A stretch of 64,000 nucleotides of DNA from Geoglobus sp. UBA235 (GTDB lineage Archaea; Halobacteriota; Archaeoglobi; Archaeoglobales; Archaeoglobaceae). Position 1 is the first letter of the stretch, and each line of letters begins with the position of its first letter. Of the stretch, positions 1 through 8,858 are shown piece after piece. The stretch covers positions 1 to 64,000 of the forward strand of contig DACG01000019.1 in the NCBI GenBank assembly GCA_002494725.1, given 5' to 3'. The notes beneath the pieces were generated by a model that had not been told where the DNA came from, did no database searches, and saw only the letters and a list, made by a program, of their open reading frames with translations. Both the position numbers and the translations under genes were made by a program.

Positions 1-690
1 TTAGGGAGTGTTTTAACAGGTTTAGCAAGAAGCTGAGTTATGCGAGGAGGTGGATTAGTAAATTCCTGATTGGTTGAGTTTGTTATGTCCGACACTATAA
101 TAGGGGCTATTTTGCCAAAAAAATTAAGGAGGAATCGGAAACCTATCAACCACTTTTTCATGCTCCTCCAGCTCAGCTTATCTCTGAGATAAAAGTAAGC
201 CTTACCTCCCATTCCCTTTATTGCATGCCCCATGAAATATTCTGTTGCAGATTCTGAAACATCATGGCTCAAGCAAAAGTTCCCAAACCATTTTCTGATG
301 GCATTTGCATCAACTCTGCTCTTTCTGTATTTCTCATCTCCTCTCCATCTCTTAACGTTGACCCTGTTCTCCCATGTTTGGTAACCGAACTTCACTTTGA
401 TTTTTTGGACTTCCTTGCAAATTCAGCAGGCATAATGCATACTCTCCAGATTTGCCTCATTGCTGATGTTGGTTGATGGACACCTTGCAACTCTCCCATT
501 AAACTCAAGCTTCCTTGGATCAGGTTATAGAGCAGATCAATAGAGTGATCAAGCCTTATTCCTGAGAATACAAGCAATTTGAACAATATTTCCGTATCTC
601 TATCCTTCCACTTCTCCGTTAACCACAAATAAGCCTGTCCGATCTCCTTACCTTTCAGATAAAGTCCTCTCTTTTTGGTCTTATTGTGTT
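1..690 (-). pseudogene. Degenerate tyrosine-recombinase-like integrase remnant
   Basis: No intact gene lies here, but the minus strand reads as pieces of an archaeal integrase in more than one frame. Around 690-480 the frame gives an LFKLLVFSGIRLDHSIDLL-like segment, which resembles the region around the first catalytic arginine of tyrosine recombinases. Near 400 the frame must shift to continue as KVKFGYQTWENRVNVKRW and then IRKWFGNF and EYFMGHAIKG, which resemble the C-terminal catalytic part. The usual HxxR motif and the final tyrosine are not clearly visible, and stops separate the pieces. The other small open frames here are shadows. The rest of 1-751 is AT-rich with no other gene. I read it as a decayed end of an integrated element that may continue to the left of the window. 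The family assignment is tentative. Confidence 0.5.
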
Positions 691-751
691 AAGAATAATA
701 TTTCCTGATATTTAGAATAAAGTAATTTAATGAAAACAATCGATAATATTT

Positions 752-1369
752 TTATCTGATATTTAACAAATAATACCACTCCTTCTTCTCTGAAGAACCA
801 AGAACATCCAGTACTCTGAGATTTTCCACATCCAACTTGTCTCCCTTTGAAACAAAAACAATCTTCCCGCCTTTTTTCAGCTTTGAAAGAAATCTGCTCA
901 ATGCTTTCAGAGCATCCTCAGGATCAAGTGTCAGATCGCACAGAATCACATCCAGATCTGGAAGAATGGTGGTTTCAAACGTAAAGACATCTGCAATGAA
1001 GACCCTCACATTATCTCTTTCCTTCTCAATCTTCCTGAGAGATTTCTCAAATTCCCTGCTGTATTCAATGCCAAAAACAACCCTTGCCCTTTCACTTGCA
1101 TACAGTAAAAATCCACCTGCACTGCTTCCGAGATCCAGAACAGTCTCATCCCCTGTGAAAATATTCCAGATTGCGTCCAGCTCTTTGAGCTTGTAGTATC
1201 CAGCAGGATAGTCTCCTGTGAGAATCTCAATACTCTCATCACCCCTCACATTGTAGGATGGCTTGACTTTTCTGCCGTTTACAAGCACGAGTCCCTTTTT
1301 TATTGCAATCTTCGCCCTGTTCCGGCTTTCAAAGAAACCCCTTGCATGAAGCCACTCATCAATCCTCAT
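752..1369 (-). CDS. TlyA-like S4-domain RNA methyltransferase
   Basis: This 205-aa protein starts with an S4 RNA-binding domain (residues 1-60, RIDEWLHARGF and VLVNGRKVK). A Rossmann methyltransferase domain follows, with the SAM-binding motif VLDLGSSAGGFLL near residue 100 and the FtsJ/TlyA-like DVILCDLTLDPE. This is the TlyA arrangement, whose bacterial members 2'-O-methylate rRNA, but the archaeal target is not known from the sequence. It is the last gene of the mre11-rad50-nurA-herA operon and overlaps the 3' end of herA by 11 nt. It is shorter than bacterial TlyA (about 260 aa). The family call is firm; the substrate is open. Confidence 0.8.
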   Translation of the reverse strand: MRIDEWLHARGFFESRNRAKIAIKKGLVLVNGRKVKPSYNVRGDESIEILTGDYPAGYYKLKELDAIWNIFTGDETVLDLGSSAGGFLLYASERARVVFGIEYSREFEKSLRKIEKERDNVRVFIADVFTFETTILPDLDVILCDLTLDPEDALKALSRFLSKLKKGGKIVFVSKGDKLDVENLRVLDVLGSSEKKEWYYLLNIR

Positions 1370-2924
1370 CCCAGAATAACCTCATGTCTTTTTTAACCGC
1401 AATGCTCTTGCTTTCAGACTTTTCACTCCACCTTATCCATTCCTCAGGCGCATTCTTGCTCACCCCCCCATGACTTGTGAGTCTTTTTCTGACTCTCATG
1501 AGTATGGGTGTGTTCACAGCAACTCCAGCCACAAGAGCCTGACCCTTTGTCAGTCCTGGAAGCTCTTCTATCATCTCCTTTCCTATGCTCTCAACGCTCT
1601 TCTTTATGTTATCCTGATCTGCAGGATTGACGATTCTCATCACGATCTGGGTCATGCACTGACTCAGAATGTCACTGTCAATTTTGGATGGTCTCTGACT
1701 TATCAGACAGACTCCAACTCCAAACTTTCTCCCCTCGCTCAGTATTGTTCTGAGGACATCAAAACTCCGCGAGTCTCTTGAGGCAAACCTGTGAGCCTCC
1801 TCTATGACCACAAAAACCGGATAGTCTACTCTTTCCCCAGGATTTCCCTTTTCTGCGTTTATTCTGGCTTTCAGTATCCTCTTCATCATTGCCGACACAA
1901 GAATTTCCTGCTCAAGATCGCTGAACTCTGTGAGCTGGAGTATGCTTGCCTGCCCCGGTTTGAGCAGGGTTTTCAGATCCATGTGTCTGTAGTCATCTAT
2001 CAAATCCATGTCCCTGAGATATCTTCTTATCCTCCATATCAGCCCGCTTGCTGTGCTCTCTGCAAGACTTTCAGAGTCTCTCAGCTCTTCAAGTCTTCTT
2101 ATCAGATCATCTGCAGTGAAATGCTCCTCGGAAAGATCTCTGTAAATTGAGTTCAGGGTTGCCTCCATCTTGTCTGTCAGATTTGGAAGAAGGTTGACGA
2201 GCTCATCGTAGTCAAGTTCGCTGAGCCTGAGCTTTATATCCTCTCTGGTGAAAACCCTCACAGATGGCCTGTAATCTCCATCAGAAAAAGCATCAAGCCC
2301 TTCAATTTCCTTCAGCGTATGGTACTCGCCATGAGGATCAAAAACAAGGATTGATGCTCTGTTGTAGGGTTTCAGAAGCTCCTCAATAATTACCCCAGCA
2401 AGGTAGCTCTTTCCACTCCCCGTTCCTGCAAGAATTGCCAGATGCTCGCTTACAACAAGAGATGTGTCAAGAACTACCGGAATGTCCTCCTCTCTGTTCA
2501 GGATGTACCCTGGATGAATACTGCCTTTCTCAGCCATTCTCTTCTTCATCAGAGCCTGCTCTATCACTTCTTTTTCCGCTAACCTGATCTTCATCCCGGG
2601 CTTTGGCGGAATTCTTGGATTAACAAATCCCATAACCTCATCATGGTACCCCAGAATTGATGCTGTAATCTCATAAAGATCAAAGTCCTTTCTCATGATT
2701 CCTATAGCCTTCAGAATCCTTTCAGGCTCAATTTCCGGATTGGAGAGATAGATATCGGGAAACTGCCTTACAGGCTTTCTTCCTGTAATCCTGCAGAGAA
2801 TTTTTCTCCCATTCAGCTCGTAATAAACAAACTCCCCGGCCTTCAGCCTCTCATTGTCGGGAGATATGAACCTGAATTCATCCTGTCTTTCTGCAGGTCC
2901 CTTAACAAGTCCAACAGCACTCAT
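1359..2924 (-). CDS. herA: HerA hexameric DNA translocase/helicase
   Basis: This 521-aa protein has an N-terminal beta-barrel (HAS-like) region of about 120 residues. It is followed by a FtsK/HerA ATPase core with Walker A GTGSGKS at residues 167-173 and Walker B VFVVIEEAH at about 370-378. HerA pumps DNA into the NurA nuclease and works with Mre11-Rad50 to make 3' single-stranded ends for recombination. Its place in an operon with nurA, rad50 and mre11 supports the assignment. It overlaps the upstream 161-aa gene by 4 nt and the downstream TlyA-like gene by 11 nt, so translation is probably coupled throughout. Confidence 0.95.
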   Translation of the reverse strand: MSAVGLVKGPAERQDEFRFISPDNERLKAGEFVYYELNGRKILCRITGRKPVRQFPDIYLSNPEIEPERILKAIGIMRKDFDLYEITASILGYHDEVMGFVNPRIPPKPGMKIRLAEKEVIEQALMKKRMAEKGSIHPGYILNREEDIPVVLDTSLVVSEHLAILAGTGSGKSYLAGVIIEELLKPYNRASILVFDPHGEYHTLKEIEGLDAFSDGDYRPSVRVFTREDIKLRLSELDYDELVNLLPNLTDKMEATLNSIYRDLSEEHFTADDLIRRLEELRDSESLAESTASGLIWRIRRYLRDMDLIDDYRHMDLKTLLKPGQASILQLTEFSDLEQEILVSAMMKRILKARINAEKGNPGERVDYPVFVVIEEAHRFASRDSRSFDVLRTILSEGRKFGVGVCLISQRPSKIDSDILSQCMTQIVMRIVNPADQDNIKKSVESIGKEMIEELPGLTKGQALVAGVAVNTPILMRVRKRLTSHGGVSKNAPEEWIRWSEKSESKSIAVKKDMRLFWDED

Positions 2925-3406
2925 ACATCCACCTCTCTGAGCAGGCTGTATTCGATCTCTATCAGAATCATCTCGAAAAGATCTCTGTGATCCGGAATAA
3001 GATCCATCAATCTGCTAACAGCAGTTCTGGCAAGATCTCTGTCTTTCCTCATCAGGAATGGAAGGTAAGGCATCCTCACCTCACCATTCTGCACGTGAAT
3101 TCTGATGATCTCATCCCTGCTCATGACCTCAACCTGATCACCTATTTTTACCATCCTGACGGGCTCATTGCCCTCTGCATTCATCAGCACGTAGAATTTC
3201 GTGAAGGTCTTTGGCTCGCTCAGATCCGGCATGAATTTTCTCAGCTTTTCCACATCTGCCTTTCCCAAATACTTGGAGATCTCATCCTCCTGCTGATAGA
3301 CCTCAGAGCTTATCGAGATCGCATTTCCAACCCTAACAAATGTTCCAATCTCAATTTCCCCTTCTGCCTCAAACTCCCTTGCCGAGCTGACCCTGACAAC
3401 CCTCAT
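2921..3406 (-). CDS. Conserved unknown protein between nurA and herA
   Basis: This 161-aa protein lies between nurA and herA with 4-nt overlaps on both sides. I do not recognise a named family. The first half is beta-rich with alternating hydrophobic residues (GEIEIGTFVRVGNAISISS), and the last third is helical (RTAVSRLMDLIPDHRDLFEMILIEIEYSLL). No catalytic motif, signal peptide or membrane segment is visible. The N-terminal part could be a small barrel like the HAS domain of HerA, which would suit a loader or adaptor between nuclease and translocase, but that is inference from location and predicted strands only. Confidence 0.75.
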   Translation of the reverse strand: MRVVRVSSAREFEAEGEIEIGTFVRVGNAISISSEVYQQEDEISKYLGKADVEKLRKFMPDLSEPKTFTKFYVLMNAEGNEPVRMVKIGDQVEVMSRDEIIRIHVQNGEVRMPYLPFLMRKDRDLARTAVSRLMDLIPDHRDLFEMILIEIEYSLLREVDV

Positions 3407-4260
3407 TCCATCACCTTGCTGACAAACTTAAATGATATTCCAAGACTTTTTACAGCTCTTACAAACGCATCCTTCTCCTTCTCACTTATTCTCGCGTTTG
3501 AATGGGCTCTTTCAAGTATGTATGGATAGGCTCCTGTTGATCCGAGTCTCGATTCAGCATACACAACCTCCACAATTTCATCATACATCTTCATGCACCA
3601 CTCAGGGATTTCGATTCTCACAGGAAGGAGAGGATTTGATTTGAAGTAGATGGCCTTTAAAGGTGACTTGGTGTTTATCGGAGCAGTATATTCATACATC
3701 TGGAGATAGTCTGACAGCAGTATTGAGTCGTATATGCTGAATTTCAGGTCTCTTGTGAAGCTTCTATCAACGTATCCTATCACCGGAATTTCCAGCTTTT
3801 CAGATCTTTCAATCAGACCCTCAATTTCTGCCTGATATGCCTTCCTCAACGCATCACTCAGCTCAACCGTGTAGAAGGCTCCAAGACTGCCATCAAAAAA
3901 CGCGTAGTCAGCTCTCTCCAAGTTCTCCTTCAGAACCTCAATCTCGAGTCTGAATCTTTCAAGATCCAGATTGGTGTCTGACACAATCTTGCTTCTGTGA
4001 ATCACCTCGTAATCTCCTTTTCCATGGTGAATCAAAACACCAGCGGACTGAACTCCGCCAAATGGTATTCCGAAATCTCTGAGAGGGGAGATCTGACTTC
4101 CATCAACCCCGATAACCCTGACCCCATCAAGAATTTCGTACTCATCAGACCTTTCCACAATTCTCTTTTCAACTCTAATTTCAAACCTTTCAGATTCCAT
4201 TTCCCTTATTTTCTCAACAAATCTGTCAATGTTTTCGAAAAGCCTTCCCTCAAGGCTCAT
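3403..4260 (-). CDS. nurA: NurA 5'-3' nuclease
   Basis: This 285-aa protein carries the hallmark NurA motif near the N-terminus, VRVIGVDGSQ (Asp53), a metal-binding acidic residue of the RNase H-like fold, and FFDGSL further on (about residue 120). NurA forms a dimer under the HerA ring and degrades DNA during end resection. The start codon lies 4 nt inside the end of rad50, as expected for coupled translation, and its end overlaps the unknown 161-aa gene by 4 nt. The length is typical of short euryarchaeal NurA proteins. Confidence 0.92.
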   Translation of the reverse strand: MSLEGRLFENIDRFVEKIREMESERFEIRVEKRIVERSDEYEILDGVRVIGVDGSQISPLRDFGIPFGGVQSAGVLIHHGKGDYEVIHRSKIVSDTNLDLERFRLEIEVLKENLERADYAFFDGSLGAFYTVELSDALRKAYQAEIEGLIERSEKLEIPVIGYVDRSFTRDLKFSIYDSILLSDYLQMYEYTAPINTKSPLKAIYFKSNPLLPVRIEIPEWCMKMYDEIVEVVYAESRLGSTGAYPYILERAHSNARISEKEKDAFVRAVKSLGISFKFVSKVME

Positions 4261-6914
4261 ACCATACTGACCCCGTTCTCCTTTCTGACCCTTATTGCAT
4301 TCTCAACCATCTCCTCAAATGTATCATCGTGGCTTATTACAAAAATCTGTCTGAAATCCTTTATCCTTGAGATCTGCTGGGCAAAGTTTCTTCTCCTCTC
4401 AACATCCATGTTCTGGGTTGGTTCATCAAAGAACACAACTGGAAATGAGGAGAGAAACTTCAGAAGGGCAAGTCTGACAGCAAGTGCAGAAACCATCTGC
4501 TCTCCTCCACTCATCTGCCTGAAATCTATCTCTCTTCCCATGTATTTGGCCTTTATCCCAAAATCATCTTTCAGCTCGATCTGCCAGGAGTAATCATCCA
4601 TTATCTCGCAGAAAATTCTGTTGGCTTCCATGGAAATTATCTCAGCGTAGACCCTTGTGAGCTCGGGAACAGCTTTCCTGAACAGATCTCTGAGATCTTT
4701 CAGAAAATTGAGCTTCTTTTCCAAAAGCTCCTTTTCCCTTCCAAGATTCTCGAGCCTCTTCTTTTCCTCTGTAAGCTCTGCTATATCCTTTTTCAGCTTT
4801 TCAATGTCTCTTCTGATAGCCTCCATCTCACCAGCAATGGAGCTTGCCCTCATCGCCAAGCTTTCCTTAGTTTTCTCAGCTTTTCTGTGCTCTTCAGGGC
4901 TGTATTTTCCGTCAATTTCATTCAGAAGCTCTTCAATGCTTCTCAGCCTTTTATCAGCCTTTTCAATCTCATCTTTCACATCCTGGATTTTCCTTTCTAC
5001 CTCCTCCTTCCTGCTTATCTTTTCCATCAACCTGAGATACTCCTCATAATCTCTCCTCAGCTCTCTCATTTCTCTCTCCACTTCCTCTCTTCTCAGCTTT
5101 GCCAGCTCATACTCTTTCAGAATTTTGTCCATTCCCTGCAACTCTTTTTTGAGTTTCTCAGCCTTTGATGCATTCTCCCTGAACTCTCTGATGTATCTCT
5201 CAAGGTCATGTCTTTTTCTTTCAACAACAGCAAATCTCTCCTCACTCCCTTTCAGCCTTTCAAGCTCTTTTTCAAGTTCTGATTTCTCCTTTTCAAGTGA
5301 TTCAATTGTTCTGAGAGTTTTTTGAAGCTCCTCGGATCTCTTTTTTTTCTCACTGATCTCGCTAACTATGGAAGAGAACCTTTTGACATCTTCCTCAAGA
5401 GATGAAATCCTTCTTTCAATTTCCTGCCTCAGCCTGTCCATCTTTTCTAAGGTTTCAAATTTGTCCTTCAGGCTTTCAAGCTTTTCCATCATTTTTCTGA
5501 TCTCCATATCGTACTTCTGCTTTTTATCCGCTATCCTCTCACATGACTCGTTCAGAATGGGACAGATTGTCTCCTCAACAGATCTTCTCAATCTTTCAAT
5601 GTCCTTTATTTTCTGCTCCAGCTTTGAAATGAGCTCTATCACTTTATTTTTCTTCTCATCAACACCCTTAAGCTTTTCAAGCTTGCCTTTGAGCTTTTCA
5701 ATCTCAATCTTAGATGCCCTGATTCTTTCAGCCTCTCTCTCCAAGGATTCTATTTCAGTCTGAACATCCTTCAGAAAATCCTCAACTGCCTTTCTATTAC
5801 CAATCTTCTCTCTAAGAGTGCTAAGCTTCTCTTTAACTGCCCTTTCTTTTTCAGCCATCTGTTTGAGCTCGTCATATCCGGAAATGTCCTCCTTCAGAAC
5901 GGCTATCTCAGATTTTAAAATTGAGAGCCTCTCATCAAGTCTGTCAAGCATTCTTTTTCTCTCATTCAGTATCTCAATTTTTTTGTCCAGCGACTTCATG
6001 TTCCTGCTTATCTCTTCAAGCTCGCTGGAAAATTCGAGGTATCTGTCGTAGCCCTCTTTCAGATCTTGTCTGGATTTCTCAAGACCCCTTATCTCATTTA
6101 TTTCCTTCAGAAGATCTCTAAGATTTGCCTCAAGCATCTTTTTTCTGCTCTCAGCAATATCCTTTTCCCTTTCAAGTTCCTGAATTCTCTCTTTGAGAGT
6201 ATTGAACTCCTCAACCTTCCTGTCTATAGCTTTAAGATTTCTTTCAATATCATTTTTTTCATTCTCAAGTTTCCTTAGCCTTCCATTTTTTTCTGAGAGC
6301 TCATTCTCAATTTTTCTGAGTGTTTTAAGTCTCTCATCAATCCTTGATATTTCTTTATCCATCTCATTTATTCTGCTTTCAAGCATGTTCTGGTAGTCTC
6401 TGCTCCTCTCAAATGCTCTGTCGTACTTCTCTATCCCAAGCAGTGGTGAGAAGATTGCCTTTCTTGATCCGGGAGGGAGAAGAAAATGAGCGGTGATATT
6501 GCCCTGGTTGACTCCAATTGCATTTTCAAAGATGACCTCAGGGTCAATCTCAAGCCCGAAGTGCTCCATAATCCATGACTTAACGTCTTTAACACCCTCA
6601 GCTATCCTTCCAAGCTCCTCATCCTCAACGTAGTATTCAGACGTTCTGCCCCCCTCTATCTTCCTAACCACTCTGTAAATCCTTCCATCAGCTGGACTCT
6701 CCATTCTTATCCTTATCTCAGCTCTATTTTCCCCCCTTCTAACAAAATCAGATATGTTGTATGGCAGATGATTGAAGAGGCAGAACCCAATTGCCTCAAG
6801 AATCGTTGATTTCCCCGCTCCATTCTCACCTATGATCCCGTTAACTCCTCTCGTGAACTCTATTTTCTGAACTTTATAACTCTTGATGTTCTCCAGATAA
6901 ACATCAAGTATCAT
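4257..6914 (-). CDS. rad50: Rad50 DNA repair ATPase
   Basis: This 885-aa SMC-like ATPase is read from ATG 6914. That start has GGGAGG just upstream and overlaps the mre11 stop as ATGA; an in-frame start 21 nt upstream is less likely. The N-terminal lobe has Walker A GENGAGKST, two long coiled coils flank a central hook, and the C-terminal lobe has the signature RQMSGGEQM and Walker B VVFFDEPTQNMD. The hook reads CPILNESC, a CX6C pattern instead of the usual CXXC. With Mre11 it tethers and processes DNA ends. The coiled-coil part is extremely poor in CpG (one in 5041-5340 by hand count), a useful contrast with the Cmr genes. Confidence 0.95.
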   Translation of the reverse strand: MILDVYLENIKSYKVQKIEFTRGVNGIIGENGAGKSTILEAIGFCLFNHLPYNISDFVRRGENRAEIRIRMESPADGRIYRVVRKIEGGRTSEYYVEDEELGRIAEGVKDVKSWIMEHFGLEIDPEVIFENAIGVNQGNITAHFLLPPGSRKAIFSPLLGIEKYDRAFERSRDYQNMLESRINEMDKEISRIDERLKTLRKIENELSEKNGRLRKLENEKNDIERNLKAIDRKVEEFNTLKERIQELEREKDIAESRKKMLEANLRDLLKEINEIRGLEKSRQDLKEGYDRYLEFSSELEEISRNMKSLDKKIEILNERKRMLDRLDERLSILKSEIAVLKEDISGYDELKQMAEKERAVKEKLSTLREKIGNRKAVEDFLKDVQTEIESLEREAERIRASKIEIEKLKGKLEKLKGVDEKKNKVIELISKLEQKIKDIERLRRSVEETICPILNESCERIADKKQKYDMEIRKMMEKLESLKDKFETLEKMDRLRQEIERRISSLEEDVKRFSSIVSEISEKKKRSEELQKTLRTIESLEKEKSELEKELERLKGSEERFAVVERKRHDLERYIREFRENASKAEKLKKELQGMDKILKEYELAKLRREEVEREMRELRRDYEEYLRLMEKISRKEEVERKIQDVKDEIEKADKRLRSIEELLNEIDGKYSPEEHRKAEKTKESLAMRASSIAGEMEAIRRDIEKLKKDIAELTEEKKRLENLGREKELLEKKLNFLKDLRDLFRKAVPELTRVYAEIISMEANRIFCEIMDDYSWQIELKDDFGIKAKYMGREIDFRQMSGGEQMVSALAVRLALLKFLSSFPVVFFDEPTQNMDVERRRNFAQQISRIKDFRQIFVISHDDTFEEMVENAIRVRKENGVSMV

Positions 6915-8149
6915 CTTGCCTCCCACCACTTCCACTCCTCTTCATCCTCTTCAGCCTGAACTTCAATCTTGGCCTCTTTTTTCACCTCTTCCATGCCTTC
7001 TCTTATCTTTTCTGAGATCAGGTCTGCAATCAGGCTGTCTGCGTCATCCATGTTTCCTGCTGAGAAAAGCTCTCTGAGTCTGAGAATTTCCTCACTCATG
7101 TCCTCATAACCCATACCTCTGAGAATTGATGAAATGACATTCCTCTCAACTCTAACCCTGTCTGAGAGATCAACATTAACAGCCTGTAGAACTCCGGAGG
7201 AGTAATTCACCTCTATTCTAAGCACAAGGGGATCGAAGACTTCTCTGGCAATTTTCTCGACCTTCTCCCTGTCAATGTTCTTATCTGTATTTATCCTAAG
7301 GTGGACAATTTCTTTTCCGCTCCCTCTCCATTTCAGAAACTCATCTCTCAGCTCTGAGTAGTTGGAGAAGTTCAATTCAACAATTCTGAACGGTCTTGGT
7401 CTGTAAAAGGAGCTTTCATGAGCATATTTCAGCTCATCATCAAATTCCACGATGAAAATTCCCTTTTTAAATGAGTACTCTTTCAAATCGCAGCTCTCAA
7501 GGCTTCCCGGGTTGAATATGAAGTCATTCTCAACATACATCCTGTGAATGTGTCCAAGGGCCACGTAATCAATTCTGTCCCTGAAATGGTAGAGGTGGGA
7601 TGAGCTTATGCATCCGTACATGTCAATGTAGCCCTCTATCCCAAAATGAGACATGAAGATCGTGAAGTTATCATCCCCAATTTCCCTGAGAAAGTCCTGA
7701 AGAATTCTCTCTGTCAGCATTCCGTAGTATTTGAGTCCGTAAATGCTTGTCTTGGCGGTTCTGTAAAAAGATCCTCTTTTTCCATCCCACTCATCAACAA
7801 CAGGTCTTCCCTCTTCAAAATGTGGCTTCAGGTTTATCAGATGTCCCTGACTGCTGAGATAATCGATCCAAGTGTACCTCTCCCTGAAGTAGGTTGAATC
7901 GTGGTTACCCTCTACAGCGATTACAGGAACATCACACCTTTCGAGAACAAGAACAGCCTGGGCAAGGGTTATGGGATCCATTTCACTTTTTTTGTGAAAT
8001 AGATCACCTGCAATCAGAATAAAATCGGCATCTTTGGACAGGGAGAATTCAATCGCTTTTTTAAAAGCCTGAGCAAAGTCTACTGCCCTCTCCTCACTTC
8101 CGTACTGCCTGTACCCCAAATGAATGTCTGCAAGATGGGCAAATTTCAC
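6911..8149 (-). CDS. mre11: Mre11 DNA double-strand-break nuclease
   Basis: This 412-aa calcineurin-like phosphoesterase has all Mre11 metal motifs in order: ADIHLG at residues 7-12, AGDLFHK, VEGNHDS, MSHFG and LGHIH. The C-terminal region is acidic and helical, ends in a tryptophan-rich tail, and includes the segment expected to bind Rad50 coiled coils. The start ATG follows GAGGTA closely. It is the first gene of the mre11-rad50-nurA-161aa-herA-tlyA operon. The gap to the next gene upstream on this strand (8150-8229) is AT-rich and contains TAAATATTC, a possible TATA element. Confidence 0.95.
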   Translation of the reverse strand: MKFAHLADIHLGYRQYGSEERAVDFAQAFKKAIEFSLSKDADFILIAGDLFHKKSEMDPITLAQAVLVLERCDVPVIAVEGNHDSTYFRERYTWIDYLSSQGHLINLKPHFEEGRPVVDEWDGKRGSFYRTAKTSIYGLKYYGMLTERILQDFLREIGDDNFTIFMSHFGIEGYIDMYGCISSSHLYHFRDRIDYVALGHIHRMYVENDFIFNPGSLESCDLKEYSFKKGIFIVEFDDELKYAHESSFYRPRPFRIVELNFSNYSELRDEFLKWRGSGKEIVHLRINTDKNIDREKVEKIAREVFDPLVLRIEVNYSSGVLQAVNVDLSDRVRVERNVISSILRGMGYEDMSEEILRLRELFSAGNMDDADSLIADLISEKIREGMEEVKKEAKIEVQAEEDEEEWKWWEAR

Positions 8150-8229
8150 ATTACCTCATTGCATCAAAAGAATATTTACACTTTCGCCTTGGTTGAAAGT
8201 AAAGTAATGGGGCAGAAAAGCAGGAAAAA

Positions 8230-8856
8230 TCAGAGTTCTGCCTCAAAGTCCTCGACTGTATATGTGAACTCCATGAATCCTCTGTTTTTCAGTACCTCCC
8301 TTGCAAGAATCCAGTAAACGAGGGCCAAAGCTTTCCTTCCCTTGTTGTTTGTCGGGATCACGAAGTCAACATTGGCAATGCTGTTGTTGGAGTCGCAGAG
8401 AGCCACAACCGGTATGCCTATGTCAGTGGCCTCGTCAACCGCCTGAGAATCTATTGCAGGGTCCGTGACAATGACTATATCCGGCTCCCTGTAATCCTTT
8501 ATTGCCGGATTTGTCAGCGTTCCAGGAACAAATCTGTCGATAACGTAATCTGCCCCTGTAACCTTTGCAAACATCGTAACTGGCTTCTGTCCGTACTGCC
8601 TTGCTGCAACCGCAAGTATCTTGGATGGAGGATATCTGGCAAGCATCTTCCCTGCCAGTTTTAGCCTTTCATCCAGTATCCTTATGTCAAGAACATAGAG
8701 TCCGTCAGGTCTCACCTTGTAGATGAATCTTTTCATGTCCCCTGTCTTTATCTGCGTTCCTATGTGGACACCTGCAGCCAGATATTCATCGGGAGGGATG
8801 AGGTATTCGTATCCCTCCTCAGCTTCCCTCATCATTCCTTCTCTCTCTTTCACCAT
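8230..8856 (-). CDS. rpsB: Ribosomal protein uS2
   Basis: This protein of about 208 aa is the archaeal uS2 family, shown by YLAAGVHIGTQ, RPDGLYVLDIR, IVIVTDPAIDSQAV and VALCDSNN. It is the last gene of the eL18-uL13-uS9-RpoN-RpoK-Eno-uS2 operon. The start is uncertain: GTG 8865 lies in the GGTGGTGA that would serve as ribosome-binding site, so ATG 8856 is preferred. A further ATG pair 21-24 nt downstream is also possible. The gene begins right after the enolase stop. Confidence 0.93.
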   Translation of the reverse strand: MVKEREGMMREAEEGYEYLIPPDEYLAAGVHIGTQIKTGDMKRFIYKVRPDGLYVLDIRILDERLKLAGKMLARYPPSKILAVAARQYGQKPVTMFAKVTGADYVIDRFVPGTLTNPAIKDYREPDIVIVTDPAIDSQAVDEATDIGIPVVALCDSNNSIANVDFVIPTNNKGRKALALVYWILAREVLKNRGFMEFTYTVEDFEAEL

Positions 8857-8858
8857 CT

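Noticed and set aside
4657..6396. Series of Ser/Phe/Leu-rich plus-strand frames
   Set aside because: They are shadows of the Lys/Glu-rich rad50 coiled coil and not membrane proteins.
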